From UPXZ01 sp964345395 (lineage in GTDB: Bacteria; Bacteroidota; Bacteroidia; Bacteroidales; Paludibacteraceae): a stretch of DNA of 44,381 nucleotides. The stretch lies in the NCBI GenBank assembly GCA_964345395.1, contig CAYFRA010000007.1:1-44381 (forward strand), written 5' to 3'. Shown here one piece after another: positions 1-8,779 of this stretch. How positions within the stretch are numbered: the first letter of the stretch is position 1; every line of letters starts with the position of its first letter. A program made the position numbers and the translations under genes. Below the pieces are notes generated by a model. The model saw only the letters and a list, made by a program, of their open reading frames with translations. It was not told the origin of the DNA and made no database searches.

Positions 1-812
1 TTCCGGTTTGGCTTGATTTTATCCTCACGCCCAGCGATAATTACGCCATTATCTAAACTTAAAAACTGATCTTTAAGCAGATGAATATTGGATTTTTTAT
101 AAAAATCAGTAACCCTATCCAGATCGCCACTGAAATATTCGTGATTGCCCAATATCGCTATTGCACCCCACTTCGATTGGAGTTTTTGTAAATCTTCATG
201 CAGATTTTGTTGCTCTACTGCTTGCATTTCACGGTCGATCAAATCACCCGCAAACAGAACCAAATCGGGGTTTTGGACATTGATCAAATCAACATATTTT
301 TGAAGCTGTTTTTTACCAATTGACGTTCCAATATGCAAATCACTTACAGCTACTATTTTCATTGTTTTATGCTGTTGAGATTTTTCAGATTGAAGTGATA
401 GATGAACTACCTGTGGGTGATTGAAATTGTAATTACCTATCGCCATCAAAACAATGATGATGGAGGATAAAGTCAAAAAACTGATCAACCTGAAATTTGC
501 AATATTGTGTATGAATGGTATCAACTTATTGATTAGAAGCAGACCATCCAACAGTAAAAAGCCAAGAAAGAGATAGACAATGAAAATTAAATAACTGAAA
601 CCTATAAAAGCTAAGCTTTTGGCAGGTGATAAGGGTAATTTTGTTTCAAACACCATCGCCCCTACCAATATGAAAAGTAGCAAAACAGAGGCTACCAAGA
701 AGAGATATTTTGAGTTTCCGATTGGTGCAAATGCCTGAACCGTACGCCAAGTGGTGAAACCTACTAAAATAAAAAGTGTGGAAAGTACGGTGATAAAAAA
801 GAGATAACGCAT
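1..812 (-). CDS. Membrane-anchored metallophosphoesterase, 3' end beyond window
   Basis: Reading the minus strand from the ATG at 812 gives an open frame that runs off the left edge (about 270 codons seen). The first ~130 residues carry about four hydrophobic segments. A calcineurin-like phosphoesterase domain follows: DLHIG at residues 158-162, GDLID at 189-193 and GNHEY at 222-226, the first three metal-binding blocks of the family. The C-terminal GHTH-type blocks would lie outside the window. The layout of helices followed by a phosphoesterase resembles the YkuE/YaeI-like membrane phosphoesterases, some of which act on lipid-linked substrates; the substrate here cannot be told. It is the last visible gene of a minus-strand run, 31 nt after the MetH-activation gene. 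Confidence 0.85.
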   Translation of the reverse strand, partial: MRYLFFITVLSTLFILVGFTTWRTVQAFAPIGNSKYLFLVASVLLLFILVGAMVFETKLPLSPAKSLAFIGFSYLIFIVYLFLGFLLLDGLLLINKLIPFIHNIANFRLISFLTLSSIIIVLMAIGNYNFNHPQVVHLSLQSEKSQQHKTMKIVAVSDLHIGTSIGKKQLQKYVDLINVQNPDLVLFAGDLIDREMQAVEQQNLHEDLQKLQSKWGAIAILGNHEYFSGDLDRVTDFYKKSNIHLLKDQFLSLDNGVIIAGREDKIKPNR

Positions 813-843
813 ATATTGATCGATTTAATTCAATAGTCTTGAT

Positions 844-1770
844 TTATAAATTGGCTGCCAACCATTTCTTCATTTCGCTTTCGCTCTGATTGCGGCGTTG
901 GGCATAGTCCTTCAGCTGCTCTTGATCGATTTTACCTATCATAAAGTATTTGGATTTGGGGTGATCAAACAGAAAACCCGAAACCGAAGCATTGGGGTAC
1001 ATCGCTCCATTTTCGGTAAGCGAAATACCTGCTTCATCCATATATAGTAGTTTTTTCATCTCAAATATGAGCGATTGATCGGGCAAAGAGGGATAACCTA
1101 CGGCAGGACGAATGCCTTGATACTCCACTTTGAGCATAGCATCGATATCAAACAGTTCGTCAGCAGCATAAGCCCAATAATCGGTACGGATTTTCCAATG
1201 TAACCATTCGGCTGTCGCTTCTGCCAATCTATCGGCAAAAGTTTTGATCATAATTGCTTTATAGACATCGCTCTCTTCGTATTGAGCAGCCAATGCCTCT
1301 CCTCCAATAACCGTGTTGGCAAAAACACCAATATAATCATTTTCTTCAGCCAAAAAATCAGCCAAAGAGTAACAGAAACCATCTGACGAGGGTTTTTGCT
1401 GACGCAATGTTGGGAAAACCATTACACCATCTTCGGTTTCGATATATATATCTTCATCTTTGGAGTGTGCAGGATAGAGTGAGTAGGTGGCATTGAGTAC
1501 CAATGGTTTATCAAGAAGCAACTCTTGTATCAGCTCTTGCGTATCGGTATATAGTTTGAGTGCTTCGTGGGCTTTCTCTCTGTCTTTTTCAGGAAAGGAG
1601 TTGAGCCACTCGTCTTGATATTTGGGTTCTTTGTACGCTCTATCGATATGGTCAAACTTGCCTGAAATACGCCAAGCTACGAAATAAAAACGCCAGTCAA
1701 TAAAGGGCAATACAGTTTCTAACTCGATATTCTCAATTAAAAACTTGCCAATCTGTTTAGGTTTATTCAT
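844..1770 (-). CDS. Stand-alone cobalamin-dependent methionine synthase activation domain protein
   Basis: 308 aa. The segment at residues 217-232 (YQGIRPAVGYPSLPDQ) matches the S-adenosylmethionine-binding signature of the C-terminal reactivation domain of MetH, which remethylates inactive cob(II)alamin with SAM and reduced flavodoxin. The whole protein corresponds to that one domain; no homocysteine-, folate- or B12-binding module is present. Separate activation-domain proteins are known in Bacteroidota, where the MetH polypeptide can lack this domain, so it probably acts in trans on a MetH encoded elsewhere (inference). It lies 58 nt downstream of a small membrane-protein gene and 31 nt upstream of the phosphoesterase on the same strand. 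Confidence 0.85.
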   Translation of the reverse strand: MNKPKQIGKFLIENIELETVLPFIDWRFYFVAWRISGKFDHIDRAYKEPKYQDEWLNSFPEKDREKAHEALKLYTDTQELIQELLLDKPLVLNATYSLYPAHSKDEDIYIETEDGVMVFPTLRQQKPSSDGFCYSLADFLAEENDYIGVFANTVIGGEALAAQYEESDVYKAIMIKTFADRLAEATAEWLHWKIRTDYWAYAADELFDIDAMLKVEYQGIRPAVGYPSLPDQSLIFEMKKLLYMDEAGISLTENGAMYPNASVSGFLFDHPKSKYFMIGKIDQEQLKDYAQRRNQSESEMKKWLAANL

Positions 1771-1828
1771 TCTATATTCAATTTATTCTGTTTCAATAGA
1801 AACGCTTATAGTGATTAAAAGTTTAGTT

Positions 1829-2275
1829 TCACAAATTCTTTGTTTTGCGAAAAGAATGGGATAAGATAAAAAAACGTATGGATGAGATAATCAAAGGCAG
1901 TGCCATAGTGATATACATCCAAGCTAAATAGTGAGTGGGCAAACAAGCAAGCTTACGCAAAGTAATACCCAACGCAATCATCAAAGCCATCATTAAATAT
2001 GATTTTTTGTCGAAAAAAGAGAAAATAGAGGGCCTTTCATCGGGTAGTGTGATGATCCTCTCACTATGCTTCTTGACAATCTTACGAAAAACAAAATGAT
2101 AAAAAAGCAATGCTATTGGCAAACAAAATAGAAAAGCAAATCCATGATTCAGTTCAATCAACATCAATCCGCGCCACATCAACAAAGAGCCAGCAAAAGC
2201 CCAAACCACTCCTGCAACATTGAGCAAAGAGATTCGGTTAACACGTGGCATCCAATCTTTGGGTAATTTTTTCAA
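1829..2275 (-). CDS. Small integral membrane protein of unknown function
   Basis: 148 aa with about four hydrophobic segments (roughly residues 17-37, 43-62, 92-108 and 117-138) and a basic, polar loop between the second and third. I do not recognise the family. A TAGTTTTG element matching the Bacteroidota -7 consensus lies on the minus strand at 2298-2291, 15 nt before the start, but no TTG is found 17-23 nt further upstream. It is first in the minus-strand run leading to the MetH-activation protein and the phosphoesterase. No functional link between the three is visible beyond order and strand. Confidence 0.65.
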   Translation of the reverse strand: MKKLPKDWMPRVNRISLLNVAGVVWAFAGSLLMWRGLMLIELNHGFAFLFCLPIALLFYHFVFRKIVKKHSERIITLPDERPSIFSFFDKKSYLMMALMIALGITLRKLACLPTHYLAWMYITMALPLIISSIRFFILSHSFRKTKNL

Positions 2276-2689
2276 AATCTATTTTTACGACAAAACTAAT
2301 CATAATGGATAGATAATGAAAATAGTTTTTTTAGATTTTTTGAAAAAACTGCTACAGAATATTTATGAAACAGCACAAAAACATTCTTATCCCGAACTAT
2401 TCATGCGATTTATCTTAGATGTATTTGAGGCGATAAACCCTGCAGCTGCACTATAAGTACTGTAAAGGGTTTGCAACGAAAAAGAGATCAAAATAAATCC
2501 AAGCAAAATAAAAATACTATAAGCCAAATTTGGGACAAAAGCATTTTAATAGCTTTCATCATAACATTTTGTTTTTCAACAAGATACACACATCAACAAG
2601 TTTTTGTGATGAATAATTCGGGTTAAACAATCTGTTGTTACTTAGTTATGATGTGAAAATTTAGTACTTTTGCAAAAAAGTATCGACTG
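2276..2689. other. 414-nt intergenic region between divergent genes
   Basis: No full-length conserved ORF. It holds the putative frameshifted small membrane-protein gene (2387-2562, minus) and, at its right end, a -7 type element TACTTTTG at 2665-2672, 17 nt before the aroQ start. The rest is A/T-rich with no clear terminator or repeat. Confidence 0.5.
2387..2562 (-). pseudogene. Small membrane protein gene, apparently frameshifted
   Basis: On the minus strand an ATG-ATG start at 2562 opens with MMKAIK and then hits a stop after 24 codons. If one A is added to the AAAA run at 2547-2544, the frame continues for about 58 residues to the TAA at 2389-2387: a short polar start, NAFVPNLAY, a strongly hydrophobic helix (IFILLGFILISFSL), then a Ser/Ala-rich tail. 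The second frame alone has no ATG; its first usable start would be a TTG at 2527. The composition looks like a real single-pass small membrane protein. The break may be a true mutation, an assembly error in a homopolymer, or a programmed shift. No family recognised. Confidence 0.4.
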
Positions 2690-3118
2690 ATGAAGAAAAT
2701 TGTCATTATTAATGGTCCAAATCTCAATCTATTGGGAAAAAGAGAACCTCAGATTTACGGAAAAGAGAATTTTGAAAGTTTTTTAGAAAGCTTGAAGTCA
2801 CAATTTCCAGATGTTGCCATAAGTTATTACCAATCTAATGTAGAGGGCGAAATTATCAATAAAATACAAGAAGTTGGTTTCACTTTTGACGGCATTATTC
2901 TCAATGCTGGAGCATATACACACACCTCCATAGCTATTGCCGATGCTATCAAAGCCATTACAACTCCAGTAGTTGAGGTTCATATCTCAAATGTGTTTCA
3001 GAGAGAGGAATTTCGTCACCACTCCTACCTATCGCCAGTTTGCAAAGGAGTGATAGCGGGATTTGGATTGGAGTCATACCGATTGGCTCTACAGAGTTTT
3101 ATTTATGAATTTTATTAA
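2690..3118 (+). CDS. aroQ: Type II 3-dehydroquinate dehydratase
   Basis: 142 aa, the usual size for the dodecameric type II enzyme that converts 3-dehydroquinate to 3-dehydroshikimate in the shikimate pathway. The N-terminal signature NGPNLNLLGKREPQIYG spans residues 8-24, including the catalytic Arg18 and Tyr23. The second block, VEVHISN at residues 95-101, includes the catalytic His98, and FQREEFRHHSYLSP follows. A TACTTTTG -7 element at 2665-2672 gives a short leader. The stop is 14 nt before the pyruvate kinase start on the same strand, so the two are probably co-transcribed; their products share phosphoenolpyruvate as a link (PEP is consumed by both the shikimate pathway and Pyk). Confidence 0.95.
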   Translation: MKKIVIINGPNLNLLGKREPQIYGKENFESFLESLKSQFPDVAISYYQSNVEGEIINKIQEVGFTFDGIILNAGAYTHTSIAIADAIKAITTPVVEVHISNVFQREEFRHHSYLSPVCKGVIAGFGLESYRLALQSFIYEFY

Positions 3119-3132
3119 GAAGAAAAATATAT

Positions 3133-4578
3133 ATGCAACAAAAGAAATTTACAAAGATTGTAGCAACTATAAGTGATAAACGCTGTGAAATTGATTTTTT
3201 GGAGGATCTCTATGAGGCTGGAATGAATGTAGTTCGAATGAACTCGGCTCACTTGGATCGTGAAGGGTTTATGAAAATCATAAGAAATGTGAGGGCTGTG
3301 AGTCATCGCATTCCGCTATTGATAGACACCAAAGGACCTGAAGTTCGCACTACAGTAGCAGAAAACGATTTGGTGGAGCTTAAAGCAGGTGATGAGATTT
3401 ATGTTCATGGCGACAGCAGCCGAAACACCAGCAAAGAGTGCATTGCAGTGAGTTATCCTCACTTTGTGCGTGATTTGAATATTGGTGATGATATTTTGAT
3501 TGATGATGGCGAAATCGAATTGAAAGTTGTAGATAAGAAGGAAGATCATCTTGTTTGTGTTGCTCAGAATGATGGAAAATTGGGAAGTAGAAAGAGTGTC
3601 AACGTGCCAGGTGTGCGTATCAACTTACCATCACTCACCGAACGCGATAAGCAAAACATCTTGTTTGCCATTGAGCAAAACTTGGATTTCATTGCCCACT
3701 CTTTTGTTCGCTCCAAACAAGATCTTTTGGATATTCAAGAGATATTGGATGCACACAACAGCCAAATTAAAATCATTTCAAAAATAGAGAACCAAGAGGG
3801 CGTTGATAATATTGATGAGATTTTAGAACATTCATATGGTATTATGGTGGCTCGTGGCGATTTGGGTATAGAAGTACCACAAGAGCGGATTCCAAGCATT
3901 CAGCGTAAACTAATTCGTAAAGCGGTGAAAGCAAATAGACCTGTTATTGTAGCTACTCAGATGCTCCACTCGATGATTGAAAACCCACGCCCTACGCGTG
4001 CTGAGGTAACCGACATCGCCAATGCTATTTATTACCGCACCGATGCTTTGATGCTGAGTGGTGAAACTGCTTATGGTAAATATCCGACTGAAGCGGTGAA
4101 AACAATGACTAAGATAGCATTAGAAGCTGAAAAAGCTAAAATGCCAGAAAATGACATACCCATTGAGTTTAAGAATGATGATATTTCTGGTTTCTTGACC
4201 CACGCAGCGATGCAAGTAGGAAAAAAGATTGATATAAAAGCTGTAATCACAGACACTTTCAGTGGTAGAACAGCACGATACTTAGCATCATTTAGAGGTA
4301 AAGACCCCATAATCGCTTTTTGCTATAAAGAGCGTGCTTCAAGGGAGTTGGCACTCTCTTATGGTGTCTATTCTTATTATAAAGAGGAATTAGTTGGCGA
4401 TGAACGCAACTATTTTATGACACTACTACAAAATCTGATCGACCGCAAAATCATTGATCCAAATGATAAACTTTGCTATCTGAGTGGTCCGAAAAGTGGT
4501 ACCTATGGCACTACTTTCCTTGAAATTAATGATGCTGAAACGCTGATTTCAGAAATTTCACAACACATTCTGCCATAG
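3133..4578 (+). CDS. pyk: Pyruvate kinase
   Basis: 481 aa, typical of bacterial pyruvate kinases. It transfers phosphate from phosphoenolpyruvate to ADP, the last step of glycolysis. Family motifs are in order: substrate-binding NSAH near residue 38, the DTKGPEVRT block near 64-73 in the A domain, the B-domain insert (~75-170), the catalytic-lysine block ISKIENQEGVDN near 215-226, the metal-binding VARGDLGIEVP near 239-249, and ATQMLHSMIENPRPTRAE near 275-292. The C-terminal domain (~350-481) is present. It follows aroQ by 14 nt. No extra C-terminal PEP-utiliser-like domain is fused. The presence of PPi-dependent PFK in the same window suggests a PPi-linked glycolysis. Confidence 0.95.
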   Translation: MQQKKFTKIVATISDKRCEIDFLEDLYEAGMNVVRMNSAHLDREGFMKIIRNVRAVSHRIPLLIDTKGPEVRTTVAENDLVELKAGDEIYVHGDSSRNTSKECIAVSYPHFVRDLNIGDDILIDDGEIELKVVDKKEDHLVCVAQNDGKLGSRKSVNVPGVRINLPSLTERDKQNILFAIEQNLDFIAHSFVRSKQDLLDIQEILDAHNSQIKIISKIENQEGVDNIDEILEHSYGIMVARGDLGIEVPQERIPSIQRKLIRKAVKANRPVIVATQMLHSMIENPRPTRAEVTDIANAIYYRTDALMLSGETAYGKYPTEAVKTMTKIALEAEKAKMPENDIPIEFKNDDISGFLTHAAMQVGKKIDIKAVITDTFSGRTARYLASFRGKDPIIAFCYKERASRELALSYGVYSYYKEELVGDERNYFMTLLQNLIDRKIIDPNDKLCYLSGPKSGTYGTTFLEINDAETLISEISQHILP

Positions 4579-4611
4579 ATAGATGTAATCCTACTACAAC
4601 AAGATTTATGA

Positions 4612-4650
4612 TAACTCAAACTTTTATTAAACTTATAGAAGTTTGGGTTA
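4612..4650 (+). other. Stem-loop downstream of pyk
   Basis: A 12-bp inverted repeat (4612-4623 with 4639-4650, one G-U pair) lies 33 nt after the pyk stop. There is no T-run after it, so it is at best a weak terminator or an mRNA 3'-end structure. The remaining ~135 nt up to the next gene show nothing clear. Confidence 0.4.
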
Positions 4651-4786
4651 CTTATGGCTTAAAACAAGGATCATCAGTATCGACTTTCATAGTTTTACAG
4701 CTATTTAACATAAAATAGAAGTTCTTGATTAAACTTTTCCGATTTAAGATTGTCTTAATAATTCATACAACAAACAACGCAATTTT

Positions 4787-7243
4787 ATGAAAAAAATATT
4801 TTTCACCATTACATTAATAATTTTCACAACTACACTGTTAGCAGCCAGCTCCATCACAGGGCGAGTTGTAGAGTCAAAGTCAAAAAAAGGCATCGAGTTT
4901 GTCTCCGTTGCTGTTTATAATCCTAAAACAGAAAAGAATATAAGCGGTGCTTTAACCAACGAACACGGCGTATTCAATATAAGTGCTTTGCCTGCGGGTA
5001 AATTTGAATTGCGAATTAGTTTTGTAGGTTTCGAGCCATACACCAAAGAACTGACGATTGATAATAAAAATCTAAATCTCGGAGAGATTGAGTTAGTTGA
5101 AAACAGCAAAGTGCTGAAGGAAGTTGAAGTAGTTGGGCAAGGATCGCAAATGCGATTTGACATTGATAAAAAAGTATTTAGTGTCGATCAAAATATCGCT
5201 GCAGCAGGCGGTTCGGCTACCGATGTTTTGGAAAATATTCCTTCGGTTGATGTAGATAATGATGGGAATGTATCGCTCCGCAACAACTCAAGCGTAGAGA
5301 TTTGGATCAACGGCAAACCCTCTGGTCTGACCGCTGATAACAGTGCTCAAGTGTTGCAACAGATGCCTGCAGAAAACTTAGAAAGCATTGAAATAATGAC
5401 CAATCCATCGGCTAAATATAATCCCGAAGGCACTGCTGGTATCATCAACTTGGTAATGAAAAAAGAGCGAAAATCGGGTTACTATGGTAGCCTAACTGCG
5501 AGCACTATGCTCAACAATGGCAAATTGGGTAAAAACTTAGGAGCAAGTATCAACTACAATATAGGTAAGTTTGATATGTTTGCCAATATCGGTTTCCGCC
5601 AAATGCGAAGAGATGGTTCTGGTTTTACCAACAGAAAAAGCTTTGGTGAGTCAGCAGACACCATTTTTATGGAACAAAACAACCTGAATGCTATGAAAAT
5701 GGGTGGAACTTTTGGGCGCGCTGGTATTGATTACTATTTGAATAATAAAAATACAATTGGAATAAATGGTATGCTTCATTTAGGCACACCGCAGCGAAAC
5801 ACCACGACAGATTATCTATTTAAGAACAATAACAATGAAGTTTTACGTGATTATAGTCGTGAAAACGCTGCAAGCGACAAACATCAAGGATACAACATCA
5901 ATCTCTCACACAAGCTTGAGTTTGATAAAAAAGGAACTGAATTAATAAGCAATGTGATTTTTTCGAGAAACAGTAATTTTGGAAAACAAAACTACACGCA
6001 AAAGGATCGATTAAACACTGATATAGATCAGGATATCACACAACAGGCTGATGGAAATAGCAAAGGCTTAGAGGTGAAAAGTGATTTTACAAAAAAGTTT
6101 ACAGAGAATAATCGTTTAGAAATAGGATGGAGCAGCCGATGGAATGATCGATTGAGTATAGCTGATGGATATGACAATCTGAAAAATGCTGAAATTGAGT
6201 CATACTACAACCGTTTCAAATTTGATGACCAAACACACGCTTTATACGCTACATACGGCACACGCATCGATGATTTTTCAATCCAAGGAGGTTTGCGAGG
6301 AGAATATTACGCCAACCGTTCTACAACTACTCCCGCCACCGTTACACAGCCCATTAAGAATGATTATTTCAAACTTTTTCCAAGCTTGTTTGTATCCAAG
6401 TCATTGCCCAATAACAATGAGCTACAATTCAACTATACGAGAAGAATCAATCGTCCGTGGGGAAGGCAAATCAACTCTTATCGCGACTATTCCGACTCAA
6501 CCAATATTGTATATGGAAATCCCGATCTGACACCTGTTTTTGCCTCAGTAATGGAATTGAACTATTTGAAAACTTGGGATAACCATACACTATCTTCATC
6601 TATTTATTATCGATTTTCTGATGACGTGATACAGCGAATCAGCTTTATGAATGAAGGAGTGATGGAGAGCACTTTTATGAACTTATCCAGAAGACAAGAT
6701 ATAGGTGCTGAATTGGTTGCTAAGAATAGATTTTTCAAGATATTAAATCTTACAAGTTCACTCAATCTTTATCAAAGCAAATTGGATTCAACAACTTACA
6801 ATCATCCTCTGAATAGCAACATTAGCATAGGATTGCCCGAACGCCAAAGCTTTGCGTGGAATGCCCGTGTTATTGCTAATCTGATGTTTTCTCCAAGCTT
6901 CTCAGGACAGATTACGGGGCAATACCGCTCGGCACAATTACAAGCACAAGGTGAACAAAAAGCTCTTTACACAATGGATTTAGGTTTACGTAAATCATTT
7001 TTTGATAGAAAACTGAATGTAAATCTGAATGTTAGAGATTTGCTAAACACGCGTAGATTTTCAAACATTTCGTGGGGTGAAGGATTTTATCAAGAGTCTG
7101 AAATGCGTAGAGCAGGAAGGACCATCGGATTGACCGTAAGTTACAACTTCGGAAACATGAAACCAAAGCCAATGGAACGAAACCACAATAACTCCGAAAG
7201 AGGAATGGAGGGAGGCGAAGAAGGAATGGAAATGGATATGTAA
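4787..7243 (+). CDS. TonB-dependent receptor-like outer-membrane beta-barrel protein
   Basis: 818 aa. It has a signal peptide (residues 1-19), a CarboxypepD regulatory-like Ig domain (~20-105, with the SITGRVVESKSKKGIEFVSV start typical of the family), a plug-like domain (~120-225, with IEIMTNPSAKYNPEGTAGIINL), and a long beta-barrel (~235-790). This is the Bacteroidota 'outer membrane beta-barrel family' architecture related to TonB-dependent receptors. The ligand cannot be assigned; there is no SusD partner beside it, which argues against a SusCD glycan pair. After the last strand (TVSYNFGNM) an extra ~28-residue Met/Glu/His-rich tail ends in EGMEMDM. It stands alone, closed by a bidirectional terminator. 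Confidence 0.85.
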   Translation: MKKIFFTITLIIFTTTLLAASSITGRVVESKSKKGIEFVSVAVYNPKTEKNISGALTNEHGVFNISALPAGKFELRISFVGFEPYTKELTIDNKNLNLGEIELVENSKVLKEVEVVGQGSQMRFDIDKKVFSVDQNIAAAGGSATDVLENIPSVDVDNDGNVSLRNNSSVEIWINGKPSGLTADNSAQVLQQMPAENLESIEIMTNPSAKYNPEGTAGIINLVMKKERKSGYYGSLTASTMLNNGKLGKNLGASINYNIGKFDMFANIGFRQMRRDGSGFTNRKSFGESADTIFMEQNNLNAMKMGGTFGRAGIDYYLNNKNTIGINGMLHLGTPQRNTTTDYLFKNNNNEVLRDYSRENAASDKHQGYNINLSHKLEFDKKGTELISNVIFSRNSNFGKQNYTQKDRLNTDIDQDITQQADGNSKGLEVKSDFTKKFTENNRLEIGWSSRWNDRLSIADGYDNLKNAEIESYYNRFKFDDQTHALYATYGTRIDDFSIQGGLRGEYYANRSTTTPATVTQPIKNDYFKLFPSLFVSKSLPNNNELQFNYTRRINRPWGRQINSYRDYSDSTNIVYGNPDLTPVFASVMELNYLKTWDNHTLSSSIYYRFSDDVIQRISFMNEGVMESTFMNLSRRQDIGAELVAKNRFFKILNLTSSLNLYQSKLDSTTYNHPLNSNISIGLPERQSFAWNARVIANLMFSPSFSGQITGQYRSAQLQAQGEQKALYTMDLGLRKSFFDRKLNVNLNVRDLLNTRRFSNISWGEGFYQESEMRRAGRTIGLTVSYNFGNMKPKPMERNHNNSERGMEGGEEGMEMDM

Positions 7244-7254
7244 AAAAATAAAAG

Positions 7255-7281
7255 AGGATGTTGCAATTGTTTCAACATCCT
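7255..7281. terminator. Bidirectional intrinsic terminator
   Basis: A 9-bp perfect stem (7255-7263 with 7273-7281) and 9-nt loop, with A-rich sequence on the left and a T-run on the right, sits between the receptor stop and the convergent ABC ATPase stop. It can serve both strands. Confidence 0.8.
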
Positions 7282-7291
7282 TTTTTCTGTC

Positions 7292-7942
7292 TTATAAAAT
7301 TTTACCATCAACCATCTGAATAGTTCTATCACAAAGTTTTGCCAAAACTTCATCGTGTGTTACAATGATTTCGGTATATCCAAATTCATCACGCAATTGG
7401 AAAAGCAGATTGTGCAACTCCTCTTTGTTTTGAGAGTCTAAACTCCCCGATGGCTCATCAGCAAGAATAATAGAAGGATTATTGATGAGTGCCCTGGCTA
7501 CTGCAACACGCTGTTTTTCACCTCCAGAAAGTTCACTTGGCTTATGATCTAATCGGTCATTGAGCTGAAGAAAATCCAACAACTCTTTGGCACGTTTTGT
7601 GGCTTTTGAACTATTAGTTTTACCAATTAGAGCAGGAATTATCACATTTTCGAGTGCTGTAAACTCAGGTAAAAGTTGATGAAATTGAAAAATAAAACCG
7701 ATCTCCTCGTTTCTAAACTTAGCCAACTTATCACCTTTTAATTTTACAATATCTCTTCCATTCATCATTATCTCGCCACTATCGGGCTTATCTAAGGTGC
7801 CCAAAATTTGAAGTAAAGTGGTTTTGCCAGCACCGCTCGGTCCTACAATAGATACTACTTCTCCCTTTTTGACCGACAAATCAACTCCTTTCAGGACTTG
7901 TAATTGCCCAAACGACTTGAAAATTCCTTTTGCTTCAATCAT
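7292..7942 (-). CDS. lolD: ABC transporter ATP-binding protein, LolD/MacB type
   Basis: 216 aa from the ATG at 7942 (a TTG two codons upstream is also possible). It is a single ABC ATPase domain: Walker A GPSGAGKT at residues 34-41, Q-loop near 86, signature LSGGEKQ at 138-144, and Walker B with catalytic Glu, ILADEPSGSLD, at 159-169. The short length and the LALINNP and THDEVLAKLCDRTI segments fit the LolD/FtsE/MacB group, which in LolCDE drives release of lipoproteins from the inner membrane. No permease gene is adjacent, so the partner must be elsewhere and the LolD label is by similarity only. It lies 7 nt downstream of tcdA and is probably co-transcribed. Confidence 0.8.
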   Translation of the reverse strand: MIEAKGIFKSFGQLQVLKGVDLSVKKGEVVSIVGPSGAGKTTLLQILGTLDKPDSGEIMMNGRDIVKLKGDKLAKFRNEEIGFIFQFHQLLPEFTALENVIIPALIGKTNSSKATKRAKELLDFLQLNDRLDHKPSELSGGEKQRVAVARALINNPSIILADEPSGSLDSQNKEELHNLLFQLRDEFGYTEIIVTHDEVLAKLCDRTIQMVDGKIL

Positions 7943-7949
7943 ATCCAAT

Positions 7950-8669
7950 TTAATTTTTTATCAAATCCCTTATTACTTCTGATGCAAGCATCAGACCTAC
8001 CATTGACGGCATATATGAAATGGTGCCAGTTGTTGTTTTTTTATATTTTTCATCATCAATTGCCACCACACTCTCTTTGATGCTTGTTTCGGTTGAATAG
8101 ACACACTTCACCCCTCTCTTGACACCCATCTTTGCCAAGCGTTTACGTGTTGCTTTGGCTAAAGGACAATAATTGGTTTTTGAAATATCATCAATCCGTA
8201 TCATTTGAGGATTGAGTTTGGCACCCGCACCCATCGCCGATATCACCTTCAACCCCCTATCCACACATCCTTTTATCAAAAAAGCTTTAGGCGAAATGGT
8301 GTCAATGGCATCAACCACATAATCGAAAGGCTTGGAGTCGAGAATCAGATCCATATTGTTCTCATCCAACCACTCATTCACAATCTCCAACTCAACATCG
8401 GGGTTGATATCTCTCAAACGATCAGCCAACACTTCAGCTTTTTGAAGCCCTATAGTAGATTGTAGAGCAATAATCTGGCGATTAATATTACTTGCATTCA
8501 CCACATCACGATCAATCAATGTCATGTGCCCCACCCCTGCTCGGCAAATCATTTCAGCAGCAATTGCACCAACGCCACCTAAACCTACCACTAAAACTTT
8601 TGCTTTTTGTAGCCTCTCAATGCCCTCTTTTCCAATCAAAAGTTCTGTTCGCTCACTCCAATTAGCCAT
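7950..8669 (-). CDS. tcdA: tRNA threonylcarbamoyladenosine dehydratase (ThiF/E1-like)
   Basis: 239 aa. It has the E1-like nucleotide-binding fold GLGGVG at residues 29-34, followed by the LIDRDVVNASNINRQ block that contacts ATP. The second half includes NYCPLAKATRKRLAKMGVKRG and CVYSTE, features of TcdA (formerly YgdL/CsdL) rather than ThiF or MoeB. TcdA cyclises the t6A base at tRNA position 37 to ct6A using ATP. Upstream on the minus strand is TATTTTTG (8719-8712) with a TTG 16 nt further up, a near-consensus promoter. It is divergent from the YgjP-type gene. Confidence 0.88.
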   Translation of the reverse strand: MANWSERTELLIGKEGIERLQKAKVLVVGLGGVGAIAAEMICRAGVGHMTLIDRDVVNASNINRQIIALQSTIGLQKAEVLADRLRDINPDVELEIVNEWLDENNMDLILDSKPFDYVVDAIDTISPKAFLIKGCVDRGLKVISAMGAGAKLNPQMIRIDDISKTNYCPLAKATRKRLAKMGVKRGVKCVYSTETSIKESVVAIDDEKYKKTTTGTISYMPSMVGLMLASEVIRDLIKN

Positions 8670-8762
8670 CTTTTTTCTGTGTACTTACTTTATAACTCTA
8701 TCTCTTTTTTGCAAAAATACCTAATTCAGGACAATCAACACGGATAAAAACATTATTATTTG

Positions 8763-8770
8763 TAATTTTG
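8763..8770 (+). promoter_or_regulatory. -7 promoter element almost at the start codon
   Basis: TAATTTTG fits the Bacteroidota -7 consensus TAnnTTTG and ends only 9 nt before the ATG at 8780. No TTG occurs 17-23 nt upstream. If active, it would give a nearly leaderless mRNA. Confidence 0.4.
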
Positions 8771-8779
8771 TAAGAATTT

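Noticed and set aside
4612..4650. Strong terminator for pyk
   Set aside because: The stem is good but has no T-run, so it is listed only as a stem-loop.
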